Assembly (NCBI GenBank): GCA_965228615.1
Contig: CBDDHT010000005.1
Location: 124,001-188,000, forward strand
DNA: 64,000 nt
Direction of reading: 5' to 3'
DNA from: CBDDHT01 sp965228615
GTDB taxonomy: Bacteria > Pseudomonadota > Alphaproteobacteria > Rhizobiales > Methyloligellaceae
The translations under genes and the position numbers were made by a program. Below are positions 52,387 through 60,910 of this stretch, one piece after another; the first letter of the stretch is position 1; every line of letters begins with the position of its first letter. The notes under the pieces are model-generated. The model saw only the letters and a program-made list of their open reading frames with translations, had not been told where the DNA came from and did no database searches.

Positions 52387-52716
52387 TTAAACGCGTGAGT
52401 GAGGCGCGGCAATAATAATCGCAGCCCCGACTATACAGATGGTTGCACCTAAGAGATCCCAGCGGTCAGGATGGACGCCCTCGACCAGCCAGAGCCATAT
52501 GAGAGAACTCGCAATGTAGATACCTCCATAGGCCGCATAGGCACGACCTGCGGCCGCGCTATCTACCAACGTGAGCAAATATGCAAATAGACTCAGCGCA
52601 GCGAGACCCGGAACGATCCACCAGATTGATTTGTCGAGCCGCAGCCAAGCCCAAAATGCAAAACATCCCGCTATTTCAAAAACGGCTGCGCCGACATATG
52701 CCGCGAAAGTTTGCAT
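52387..52716 (-). CDS. ynfA: YnfA-family small membrane protein (intact)
   Basis: The 109-residue protein has four hydrophobic helices, starting FAAYVGAAVFEIAGCFAFWA, with YNFA-type motifs AAYGGIYIASSLIWLW and GVHPDRWDLLGA. The start 52716 is the ATG used by the family. The copy at 7614-7940 carries a TAG at codon 24. It is convergent with merA and follows tnpR on the same strand. Confidence 0.88.
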   Translation of the reverse strand: MQTFAAYVGAAVFEIAGCFAFWAWLRLDKSIWWIVPGLAALSLFAYLLTLVDSAAAGRAYAAYGGIYIASSLIWLWLVEGVHPDRWDLLGATICIVGAAIIIAAPHSRV

Positions 52717-52765
52717 TCTTGATAGCCCTCGTTTCGAAGAATGGAAATCCGATCCTGCTTCTTGC

Positions 52766-53344
52766 TCAACGGATTTCGTCACGCACCCGCATGATTGTTT
52801 GACGGCTGGTACCAAATGCTCGGGCAATAGCGGAAATGCTTTTGCCGGAATTCAGCGCAACCCGCACATCTTGCTTTTGGCTGTCTGTCAGGCTTGGCCG
52901 CCGACCCAGAACTTTCCCTTCGGACTTGGCACGTCTTAAGCCTGACTGCGTTCGCTCGATTAGCAAATCTCGCTCGAACTGGGCAACGGCATTGAGCACG
53001 TTCATGGTCATCGTGCCGGCTGAACTCGTCAGGTCGACACCGCCAAGTGCAAGACAGTAGACCCGTACTCCTTCGTCGGCCAATGCCTTTACTGTTGAAC
53101 TGACGTCTATCGCATCCCGGCCGAGGCGATCGAGTTTCGTCACGATGAGAATGTCGCCAGGTTCCAGACGGTCCACCAGCCGAGAGAATTCCGGACGCTG
53201 CGTTATCGGCACACTGCCGGAAATCGTCTCGGTAACAATCCGGCGGTCTTCGACGTGGAACCCCGCCGCCCGGATTTCTTCTATCTGGTTTTGGGTCGTC
53301 TGGCCGGGCGTGGAGACGCGGGCATAGACGAAAGTGCGTGACAT
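52766..53344 (-). CDS. tnpR: Tn3-family resolvase TnpR, copy 2
   Basis: The 192-residue serine resolvase is almost the same as that at 6986-7564 (YARVSTPGQTTQNQ, KLDRLGRDAID, C-terminal ARAFGTSRQTIMRV). It is inverted relative to copy 1. The divergent tnpA expected on its other side is absent. Confidence 0.93.
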   Translation of the reverse strand: MSRTFVYARVSTPGQTTQNQIEEIRAAGFHVEDRRIVTETISGSVPITQRPEFSRLVDRLEPGDILIVTKLDRLGRDAIDVSSTVKALADEGVRVYCLALGGVDLTSSAGTMTMNVLNAVAQFERDLLIERTQSGLRRAKSEGKVLGRRPSLTDSQKQDVRVALNSGKSISAIARAFGTSRQTIMRVRDEIR

Positions 53345-53480
53345 GGCGTCAATCCTGTCCGAAAAGGCTGTTCAAATTATCTGCTTGTCCAGAATGCAGT
53401 CAAGCTAATTTGTGGACAGGGTATTTAAGCCCTGTACGCAATCGGACGTTTTCGGACAGGAAACCTGTCAGGTTCAAGCT
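53345..53480. promoter_or_regulatory. res site of the mer transposon, copy 2
   Basis: Contains the same CTGTCC and TGTCCGAAAA-type half-sites as 6833-6985. Similarity to copy 1 stops at the block around 53450-53465, within the res region. Confidence 0.55.
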
Positions 53481-53625
53481 GCACCATCAAAGCCTGGGAT
53501 CAAACACCTAGTGCAGGATGGGCATACTCGCTCTTCTATACCGATTGGAATTGATCAAACGGTCAAAAAAAATTCCATAATTACTATTATCGGTGCAGCC
53601 CCTATAGCAGGGTGCGCGCTATTCC

Positions 53626-54716
53626 CAAGTGCGACTTCTGTTTGAAACCAATAGGTTATCAAACAGGAGGATTGTGTCATGGGATCAAAATACAGCCACC
53701 TGACGCTGGAGGAGCGCCGCAAGATTGAACGCTGGCGCCAGGCGAAAGTGTCACCTTGCCGAATGGCGAAGATCCTTGGGCGGCACCGATCAACGATTTT
53801 TCGAGAATTGAAACGCAACCATTTTCAAGATGAACAGTTGCCGGACATCGTCGGCTATTTTGCTGTGGCGGCCCACCAGGAATGCGCCACGCGTCGGTCA
53901 CGAAAACGAAAACTGATCAAGCATTCGGATCTGCGTCATCTTGTGACCGATCGCATCAAGGATGGCTGGACGCCGGAACAGATTGCCGGACGCATGAGAT
54001 ACGAAGGCGCCTCCCACCGGGTCTGCCAGGAAACGATCTACCGTTATATCTATTCGAAGGAAGGCCTTGCCCAGGAGCTGTGGTGGTACTTGCCGACACA
54101 TCGAAAGTCTCGAAAGCCCAGACGAGCGAGAAAGCGCCTGCCACCCAAATTCCATCGTGACGTCAGCATCTTGTTCCGGCCAGATGCCGTGGCACATCGG
54201 CAGGAGTTCGGGCACTGGGAAGGTGATTTAATGCTGTTCAAACAGCACTTTGGTTCTGGCAACGTTACGTCCCTGGTGGAACGCGTCACCCGGTTCACCT
54301 TGCTTTTAAAGAATGACAACAGAAGAACACATTTGGTGCTTGGCAAGGTCATCGATGCGATCCGCCACCTGCCAATCCGTTCCCGAAAATCCATCACGTT
54401 CGATCGAGGAACCGAGTTTGTGGCCTGGCCGCATCTTCAAGCGGAAATCGGTACACAAACCTGGTTCTGTGATCCATCTGCCCCCTGGCAGAAAGGCACC
54501 GTGGAAAACACCAACCGACGTGCCCGACGATGGCTTCCCCGCAAACTCAATATGAGCCGGGTCACCGATCTTGAGTTGAAAGGGATCTGTGACCGGCTCA
54601 ATGCGACGCCCCGGAAATGCCTTGGTTGGAAGACGCCGGCCGAAGTCTTCAGGGAGAAGATGCTGGCGCAATGAGTGAACGCCCCCTACCCTTGCAATCC
54701 GCAGAAGTCGCACTTC
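53626..54716 (+). mobile_element. IS30-family insertion sequence
   Basis: A 14-bp inverted repeat AAGTGCGACTTCTG (53627-53640) pairs with CAGAAGTCGCACTT (54702-54715) around a single transposase gene, ~1.09 kb in all. Exact ends and target duplication could not be fixed by eye. Confidence 0.8.
53679..54674 (+). CDS. IS30-family transposase
   Basis: This 331-residue protein has the IS30 N-terminal helix-turn-helix (YSHLTLEERRKIERWRQA, LGRHRSTIFRELKRN) and a DDE core with acids in GHWEGDLM, TFDRGTEF and KGTVENTNRRARRWLP. It is full length and intact. The start at 53679 follows AACAGGAGG, a strong ribosome site. Confidence 0.94.
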   Translation: MGSKYSHLTLEERRKIERWRQAKVSPCRMAKILGRHRSTIFRELKRNHFQDEQLPDIVGYFAVAAHQECATRRSRKRKLIKHSDLRHLVTDRIKDGWTPEQIAGRMRYEGASHRVCQETIYRYIYSKEGLAQELWWYLPTHRKSRKPRRARKRLPPKFHRDVSILFRPDAVAHRQEFGHWEGDLMLFKQHFGSGNVTSLVERVTRFTLLLKNDNRRTHLVLGKVIDAIRHLPIRSRKSITFDRGTEFVAWPHLQAEIGTQTWFCDPSAPWQKGTVENTNRRARRWLPRKLNMSRVTDLELKGICDRLNATPRKCLGWKTPAEVFREKMLAQ

Positions 54717-54856
54717 AAGTATCGCTCACAAGCCATTTAGTAATGCGACACTTGGGCCAGTTAGAGATGCGACACCTCCCGTCCGTCTGACGCTGGTCAA
54801 TATCAACGTTGGAAGGAAGACTGGCTTCGGCACGCCTAAGCGCTGACGGAGCTGCA

Positions 54857-56281
54857 ATGTCTTTGATCACCATGTCGCAACATGAACTAAACCGGCTGGA
54901 AGCCATCCAGAAGATCCGCGATCGAAGATTGAGTATCGTTGACGCTGCCAGGCTTCTGAGCCTCAGCCGGAGCCAGGTCCATCGGCTCTTGCAGGCTTAC
55001 GAGCGTGACGGTGCCGCTGGTCTTGTTTCCGGCAAGCGTGGCCGTCCCAGCAACCGCCGTCACAGCGACGAGTTTCGCAATGCCGTCCTCGACCTGGTGC
55101 GCGAGCATTATCACGACTTCGGTCCAACCCTGGCCCGTGAGAAGCTGCTTGAGCTTCATCAGATTGCCGTCGGCAAAGAGACCTTGCGCCAATGGATGAC
55201 GGAAGCTGGTATTTGGAAGTCGCGGCGCGAACGCAAGCAGCGGATCTTTCAGCCGCGCGGCCGGCGCGATTGCCTCGGTGAACTCGTCCAGATCGATGGT
55301 TCGCATCACTGGTGGCTCGAGAACCGCGGCCCCAAATGTGCCTTGCTCGTCTACATCGACGACGCGACCGGCAAGCTGCTACATCTGCGTTTTGCGTTAT
55401 CCGAGAACACCTTCGACTACCTCCTGGCAACTAAGGCCTATCTGGAACAATGGGGAAAGCCGCTTGCATTCTACAGCGACAAACACGGGGTTTTCCGGAC
55501 CACACATGCGTCCGAGATGGACCGGACCAGCGGGCTAACGCAATTTGGCCGCGCTCTTTACGAGCTTAACATCGACATCGTCTGCGCCAACACCCCGCAA
55601 GCCAAAGGCCGGGTCGAGCGCGCCAACAGAACTCTTCAGGACCGGCTGGTGAAGGAATTGCGTTTGCGCGGTATCAACACGCTTGAAGAGGCCAACGCTT
55701 TCGCTCCGGAATTCATCGCGGATTTTAACCACCGTTTTGGCAAGGAGCCGCGCAATCCGAAGGACATGCATCGCCCCTTGGCCGATCATGAGAACCTGGA
55801 TGGCGCCATGTGCCGGAAGGAGATCCGCACGGTGTCACAGGCTCTGACGCTACGCTATGAGAAGGTGATTTTCATTCTGGATCCGACGGATTACGCCAAG
55901 ATACTGCCCCGCCAGAAGGTGATCGTCTGCGACTATCCCGACGGCCGCCTGGAGATCATGCACGAGGGCACCCTTCTCCCGTACAGAACATTCGATACCT
56001 TGCGGTCAATTCACAGAACCAGGGTTGTTGAGAACAAGCGGTTGGACGACATTCTGTCGGTTGTGGCCGAGATGCAGGAAGGCCGGGAGCAGCACCGGCG
56101 TCGGCATGGCCCCTCTCGTGCCGGTCAGAAGGACCACATGTTCGGCATCCCGGACGGCAGCGTGAGCAACGGCTATCAGAAGCGTGGCCGCAAGCCCGGA
56201 CGCCGATCGGATTTCATGAATGATCCGGAAGTGAATGCTAGAAGGAAGAAGGCGCTGGCGAGGATAGAAGCGGCGGAGTGA
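54857..56281 (+). CDS. ISNCY-family transposase
   Basis: This 474-residue protein has the N-terminal helix-turn-helix (RRLSIVDAARLLSLSRSQVH) and an rve/DDE core (LVQIDGSHHWWLENRG, LAFYSDKHGVFR, GRVERANRTLQDRLV) with the family's C-terminal region (KRGRKPGRRSDFMNDPEVN). It appears intact. ATG 54857 (MSLITMSQHELNRLE) is the family start. Confidence 0.92.
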   Translation: MSLITMSQHELNRLEAIQKIRDRRLSIVDAARLLSLSRSQVHRLLQAYERDGAAGLVSGKRGRPSNRRHSDEFRNAVLDLVREHYHDFGPTLAREKLLELHQIAVGKETLRQWMTEAGIWKSRRERKQRIFQPRGRRDCLGELVQIDGSHHWWLENRGPKCALLVYIDDATGKLLHLRFALSENTFDYLLATKAYLEQWGKPLAFYSDKHGVFRTTHASEMDRTSGLTQFGRALYELNIDIVCANTPQAKGRVERANRTLQDRLVKELRLRGINTLEEANAFAPEFIADFNHRFGKEPRNPKDMHRPLADHENLDGAMCRKEIRTVSQALTLRYEKVIFILDPTDYAKILPRQKVIVCDYPDGRLEIMHEGTLLPYRTFDTLRSIHRTRVVENKRLDDILSVVAEMQEGREQHRRRHGPSRAGQKDHMFGIPDGSVSNGYQKRGRKPGRRSDFMNDPEVNARRKKALARIEAAE

Positions 56282-56622
56282 TCGGCCAATATCGGTCCCA
56301 TCCTCTAAGTGATGCTACGCGCAGCTGGATATTGCAATGCACTATTTTCTGTATTGAGCACAGGTGGACAACCGCCCCAGCCGGGCGCAGAAAACGGGAC
56401 GGCCTGGTATCTTCGTTGAGATTTTCATTCAGTTTCAGCTGGATCGTCTTTGCTATGAATAAGCTTCGAAAGTCTTGCACTGGTCCTGATCGTCCTCGTT
56501 AGTCCAGTCGGCGCGCAGTTGAGATATTGGTCAACTCGCAATATGGATGATGAACGCATAATCAGCTATCTGAATAATATGGATGCGCTCGTTCAGAAAG
56601 CACAGGCGAGCAAGAATACCGA
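56282..56622. other. Intergenic region with a small gene fragment
   Basis: A plus-strand frame reads SLALVLIVLVSPVGAQ, then RYWSTRNMDDERIISYLNNM and QKAQASKNTE, and stops at 56624. It overlaps the YkvA-like start by ATGA but has no clear start (first ATG 56536 in frame). It looks like a truncated or non-ATG small secreted protein. Nothing else is evident. Confidence 0.35.
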
Positions 56623-57003
56623 ATGAGCTGGAACCTTCGCGATTGGGCACGGATCATAAAGCGCGACGTCGCTGCTCTTTGCAGCGCGAGCCGAGATCCG
56701 CGTGTTCCGTGGTACGCGAAGGCCCTCGCCATTGTCGTTGCTGGCTATGCCCTTTCCCCCATTGACCTAATCCCCGACTTCATACCCGTACTTGGTTACC
56801 TGGATGATGTCGTGCTTCTGCCGCTCGGTATTTATTTCGTCATTAAGCTCATTCCACCCGAGATCATGGCGGAGCACCGGGAACTAGCAGCCGCTGCCGC
56901 CGAACGACCGGTTAGCCGTATCGCTGCCGCGATTATCATCGCATGCTGGGTTGTGGCATTTGCTCTTACGATTTGGTTCTTGCACGGTTACTTTTCCACA
57001 TAG
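56623..57003 (+). CDS. YkvA/DUF1232-family membrane protein
   Basis: This 126-residue protein has the DUF1232 signature (VPWYAKALAIVVAGYALSPI, then DLIPDFIPVLGYLDD) and a C-terminal helix (AAIIIACWVVAFALTIWFL). The family is widespread; function unknown. Its start overlaps the end of a small upstream frame by ATGA. Confidence 0.88.
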   Translation: MSWNLRDWARIIKRDVAALCSASRDPRVPWYAKALAIVVAGYALSPIDLIPDFIPVLGYLDDVVLLPLGIYFVIKLIPPEIMAEHRELAAAAAERPVSRIAAAIIIACWVVAFALTIWFLHGYFST

Positions 57004-57030
57004 CATTCAGACACAGCTTGGAGCATCGCT

Positions 57031-57876
57031 ATGACCGACCGCGCCAGAGGAACAGCCGCCAGAAAAGAAAAGCAAAAACACCGCCTCTATCAGGCGCGAA
57101 CAGCCGCATTAACCGTTGCCCTAGGTGCAGTCCTGTCTGTCCAGTCACAGAGGGCTCAATCAGAACCAATTCCGGTGGATGTGCAATTGGTTTTGGCGGT
57201 GGACGTATCGAGTTCGATGAGCCGTGAAGAGCTCGAAATCCAGCGCTCGGGATATGTCGCTGCGATTAAAGACCCGCTTTTTGTAACAGCGATCCAACTT
57301 GGAGCGACCGGCAGGATTGCCGTTGCCTATGTGGAATGGGCCGGACCCGACTTTCAAGTTCTCACTATGCCATGGCAGATAATCGACAATTCGGAAACAG
57401 CGCAGCGCTTCGCAGATGACCTTGCGGCCAAGCCGCTGACAGGAGGAACCGACACTTCCATTTCCAAAGCATTGCTTTTTTCGGCATCGCTCCTCTCGAA
57501 ATCGTCCTATCAGGCCATGCGCAAAGTCATCGATGTTTCCGGCGACGGGCCGAATACTACTGGGCCATACATCGTGCCAACTCGTGACGCCGTGATCGCT
57601 GAGGGGATTACGATCAACGCGCTGCCTTTGCTTCTCAATCCCGCTCCGTCGGAGATATCCGGTGAGGTGGAACTCATGCGCTATTTTGAGAGCTGTGTTA
57701 TTGGCGGTCCTGGCGCATTCGCCTTTCCAGTTCGCAACACGGACGGTCTCGTTGCAGGGATTAAGCGCAAGCTCATTTTGGAAGTCGCTTCGGCCGGACC
57801 ACATTTAGTGACCGTTTCGGCATCAGATTGGACTTCAGCCGATTGCAGAGTTGGGCAAAGAGAATTCTACGAATGA
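57031..57876 (+). CDS. Secreted VWA-domain protein (DUF1194)
   Basis: This 281-residue protein has a signal sequence (TAALTVALGAVLSVQSQRAQS) and a von Willebrand A fold with MIDAS motif DVSSS (LAVDVSSSMSREEL), TGGTDTS and VIDVSGDG. This matches DUF1194, a family of alphaproteobacterial secreted VWA proteins of unknown role. It follows the YkvA-like gene by 27 bp, probably co-transcribed. Confidence 0.87.
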   Translation: MTDRARGTAARKEKQKHRLYQARTAALTVALGAVLSVQSQRAQSEPIPVDVQLVLAVDVSSSMSREELEIQRSGYVAAIKDPLFVTAIQLGATGRIAVAYVEWAGPDFQVLTMPWQIIDNSETAQRFADDLAAKPLTGGTDTSISKALLFSASLLSKSSYQAMRKVIDVSGDGPNTTGPYIVPTRDAVIAEGITINALPLLLNPAPSEISGEVELMRYFESCVIGGPGAFAFPVRNTDGLVAGIKRKLILEVASAGPHLVTVSASDWTSADCRVGQREFYE

Positions 57877-58243
57877 ACTCAAATCGTTCATTCCAAGATG
57901 CTATGCACCTTCAAAATCTTTCAAGATGGCCCGCATTACGAGTTCGGGCTGACAAAGTCCGAATAGGTCCTCAATCACCCGCCCCCTCACCTCCCTTGCA
58001 ACCCGGCCCAGCCGGTCGGATCGGGGGCTGGCCGCTTCAGCGAGCGGCAAAGTCTGACTGTCGCATTTCTATCGGGCTAGCGACGTCGCGTTTCTAAACA
58101 GCTTTGACAGTTATAACGTTACATTCAACGTCGCGCATTCTTTTAAATGAAGACATCGCCTACAGAGCCTGAAACACGCCTGCTGACCGATCAAAGTATT
58201 TCTCGGGAGGAACTTGTCAGCGGTTCAACAGCCGAGCCTGGCT

Positions 58244-59674
58244 TTACAAGTTTTTCAGCTCTGCCTCGATCAACTCCCTAATTGCTCTCTTCAAGTTATC
58301 CACTTTCGGGGACTTTTTATCGTCATAGTAAATGCGATGGATGTTGAAAGATGCGGCGCTTGCGACGACAGGAGAGATGGAGGCAATATCTAAGATCTTG
58401 CCTCCGACGCTCACATTGATCTGCTGGGGATGGCCGCCGACGACACCTCTCGTCTTATAGATTGGCCGATTATACGTGTCGTAATAGCAGCTATCGCTCC
58501 AGATTGAGGAATCTGCCTGCAGCTTCTCGGCAACAGCCTTACAGATTCCTTCGATCAGCTGAACGCGTGATAGTGCAGTCAGTTTGCTGGTTCCGACGCG
58601 TGCGGCAAGTGCTTCGTCGGCTACCTTCCAGATATCGACCATTGGCAAAATCCGGCGGTCCGAGAGTCGCGTCGCGACGTCGCTAACAGAAGGATCAGTC
58701 GCTTCGCGCAATAGATGGAGGGATCCCCAAAAGAGCGTATCGTCGAGAAGGTGCGCGTGGTCGAGATTGTCCGGCTCACGAAAAAATCGAATAAATGGGT
58801 GGTTCTCCGAAAGACCTGTGGCTGTCACCTCATTTGAGTCGATCAGCTGAAAAACCTTGCTCAAGAGCTGGGCGAACATGAACTCCAGACCCCTTGTCTT
58901 CTTGTGCAGATAGATGGTTGGATAGAGCTGGAACAACGTGACTGTGAACTGTTCGAGCGAGATATAGGCCTTGCTATCGACATAGAGAAATTGAGCATCA
59001 CCGTTCTGACCTGGCTTAAAATTCCGTAAGAGCCAATCAAGGTCGATTCCTCCAGAGGACACACCGGCGAAGTAGGCGTCCCTTTTCGCGTAATCGAGCC
59101 TGTCGGCGTCAAGCTGACTTGAAACGATGGACGTATAGACGCAGTTTTCATCCTTCTTCTTAATGATGTCACGGACCATGCCGGGAAATTCAGAACCACC
59201 AAACTTAGTTAGCGCCGTGCCGATCGAAGAGTCGGTGATAATCTTTCGGCTAACAGACTCATGATCGACGGCAGCTTCGAAGCTCTCCGCGCGTTCGCCT
59301 TCGAGCGAGTTGCGCGCCAGAAAGAATTCCATGGCCTTCTCGAAAGCGTGGCTAAACATGCCGTGGCCGACGTCATGCAGCAACGCGGCTGCCAGGCAAG
59401 CTTCGGCCTTGGGCGACCATTTCCCGTCAGCCCCTTCGGGCTCTATAACCATCAGCATTCGTTTTGCAATTTTGTAAACGCCAAGTGAATGTGAGAAGCG
59501 AGAGTGAGCGGCCGAGGGAAAGACGTAATCGGAAAAGCCGAGTTGCTTGACACGACGCAGGCGCTGGAAGAACGGATCAGAGAGCAAGTTTTTGAGCTCA
59601 TTTTCGCGTTCTCCATAAAAATCGATAAACCCGTGGATCGGATCCTTGATAACCTTGTTCAAAATTTCCGGCAT
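58244..59674 (-). CDS. HD-domain phosphohydrolase (COG1078/SAMHD1-like)
   Basis: This 476-residue protein opens with KVIKDPIHGFIDFY, contains HSRFSHSLGVYKIA (H57, H62) and the metal motif LLHDVGHGMFSH (H100, D101), then QLDADRLDY. This is the COG1078 family, whose members include dNTP triphosphohydrolases. It is the last gene of a four-gene minus-strand run. It may hydrolyse a (deoxy)nucleotide; the substrate cannot be told. Confidence 0.85.
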   Translation of the reverse strand: MPEILNKVIKDPIHGFIDFYGERENELKNLLSDPFFQRLRRVKQLGFSDYVFPSAAHSRFSHSLGVYKIAKRMLMVIEPEGADGKWSPKAEACLAAALLHDVGHGMFSHAFEKAMEFFLARNSLEGERAESFEAAVDHESVSRKIITDSSIGTALTKFGGSEFPGMVRDIIKKKDENCVYTSIVSSQLDADRLDYAKRDAYFAGVSSGGIDLDWLLRNFKPGQNGDAQFLYVDSKAYISLEQFTVTLFQLYPTIYLHKKTRGLEFMFAQLLSKVFQLIDSNEVTATGLSENHPFIRFFREPDNLDHAHLLDDTLFWGSLHLLREATDPSVSDVATRLSDRRILPMVDIWKVADEALAARVGTSKLTALSRVQLIEGICKAVAEKLQADSSIWSDSCYYDTYNRPIYKTRGVVGGHPQQINVSVGGKILDIASISPVVASAASFNIHRIYYDDKKSPKVDNLKRAIRELIEAELKNL

Positions 59675-59738
59675 TTTCCCCCCAACATGATATTTCCGGA
59701 ATTGTAGTAACCAACTGCATTAGGCGAACATGCCACGC

Positions 59739-60323
59739 CTATTCTGCCAAGCGCGTGCGGATGCTTTTGAGAACTTGATCCAAGACTTCATTGCTATTCG
59801 TGGAGGTCAGGATGAGAGATTCGAAAGCCGCCTCGTCGGCGATCGCGCGGATCTTGTTAGCGGCTGCGACCCGAAACTCCTGATTTCCATCCCGTCCTTC
59901 ACCAAGTCCAATTGCAGGATCGAGTTCTGTCATGACAAGCAGATCATAGTCACCCGCATGAGCAAGAGCGATCGAGCGAAGTTCGTTGAGCTGACGATCA
60001 GGTAGAGACCGGTCCGAAATTTCGAGGGCGGCATAAAGATAGCCTAACGCGTCAAAAACAGGACGATCGACAAGAACGACCTCGCAGTGCAAGGCAGCTT
60101 CAGCTTCCTGCCTCATGCCCTCCGCCATGATCCATAGTGTGCTTTCGAAATTGTGCTGGGTTAGGATCGGAAAGCCGCGGTCCCGTGCCGCCGTAGCGAG
60201 GTCATCTACCCGACCGATGGTCACCCCTTCGGTCGATAGGCGAGCGTCCAGTTGCTCCAGGAAAGTTGACTTTCCGGTCGAATGTGTGCCGGCTATTCCG
60301 ATTTTAACTTTCCTCGCGCTCAC
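59739..60323 (-). CDS. P-loop ATPase/kinase (NadR-like)
   Basis: This 194-residue protein has Walker A GTHSTGKST at residues 12-20 and an acidic motif LVDRPVFDAL. The later segment LLVMTELDPAIGLGEGRDGN resembles the nucleoside-kinase domain of NadR and other small AAA_28-type kinases. It probably phosphorylates a nucleoside or nucleotide. It overlaps the exonuclease gene by ATGA (60320-60323) and precedes the HD gene by 64 bp. Confidence 0.8.
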   Translation of the reverse strand: MSARKVKIGIAGTHSTGKSTFLEQLDARLSTEGVTIGRVDDLATAARDRGFPILTQHNFESTLWIMAEGMRQEAEAALHCEVVLVDRPVFDALGYLYAALEISDRSLPDRQLNELRSIALAHAGDYDLLVMTELDPAIGLGEGRDGNQEFRVAAANKIRAIADEAAFESLILTSTNSNEVLDQVLKSIRTRLAE

Positions 60324-60910
60324 AAAAAGCTCTCCTGCGATTTGAAAAGTATATCGGCTTCCCGTACACGGAGATCACGATCGGCGCGATCGAGCGGCCC
60401 TAGAAGTTCAACGAACAACAAGGCCGTCAGCGCAACGTCAAATTGAGCGGAATGGTGTTTCAAGCCTGTTTGCCGCTTTGCCTCGGTCGTCAACTTGAGA
60501 GCGGCGCCGAGGTTTTCCAAACTGTATGAGGAAAGGCCCGGGCGGAGGGAACGCGCGAGCTTCAAAGTATCGATTGCAGCGGATGGCTGCCATCCTGGAA
60601 TCGATCGGCTTATAGCATCAAGCTCTACCCGGACGTTGTGACCGACGATCACACATCCGTCAGTCCATGTGACGACGTCGTCAGCAATGTCGTCGATACT
60701 CGGCGCACCGGCTACGACATCGTCGGAGAGGCCGTGAATCCTAGTCACGACCGCGGCGATTGGCTGCTCAGGCTTGATCAGCCAGTGAAATTCTCGGCCG
60801 GTGGGACGGAGTTCAACGAGTTCCAGCAACGCGATCTCGACAATCTCTGGAGGGGTAGCTCCGTTGCCTTCCACGTCGACGACCCAGGTCTTTTCCCAAA
60901 TCATTCCCAT
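60320..60910 (-). CDS. DEDDh-type 3'-5' exonuclease
   Basis: This 196-residue protein has ExoI (VDVEGNG, D12/E14), ExoII (VIVGHNVRVELDAI) and ExoIII (HHSAQFDVALT) motifs, giving the DEDDh set of acids plus His. Members include the DNA polymerase proofreading subunit and oligoribonuclease-type enzymes. It overlaps the radical SAM gene by 10 bp. Confidence 0.88.
   Translation of the reverse strand: MGMIWEKTWVVDVEGNGATPPEIVEIALLELVELRPTGREFHWLIKPEQPIAAVVTRIHGLSDDVVAGAPSIDDIADDVVTWTDGCVIVGHNVRVELDAISRSIPGWQPSAAIDTLKLARSLRPGLSSYSLENLGAALKLTTEAKRQTGLKHHSAQFDVALTALLFVELLGPLDRADRDLRVREADILFKSQESFL

Larger units (their letters stand above)
48947..53465. mobile_element. Remnant of mercury transposon, right copy (inverted)
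   Basis: Order from the terminal repeat: merR, merT, merP, a small gene, merF, merA, ynfA, tnpR, res. The tnpA and the second terminal repeat are missing. Sequence similarity to the left copy ends in the res region, and IS30 DNA follows soon after. Without tnpA it cannot move by itself, but it has one good end. Confidence 0.7.
54736..58099 (+). mobile_element. Possible ISNCY-type element with passenger genes
   Basis: Two-block inverted repeats occur at both ends: TTTAGTAATGCGAC and GTTAGAGATGCGACA on the left (54736-54774), and the complements of TTTAGAAACGCGAC and GATAGAAATGCGACA on the right (58059-58098). The blocks are ~24-25 bp apart on each side. Between them lie the ISNCY transposase plus YkvA-like and VWA-protein genes. 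No such repeat follows the transposase directly, so the unit may be larger than a simple IS. Another explanation is a nearby partial element. Confidence 0.5.

Noticed and set aside
58140..58260. Small plus-strand frame beginning MKTSPTEPETRLL
   Set aside because: Short, lacks a ribosome site and runs into the 3' end of the HD gene on the other strand.
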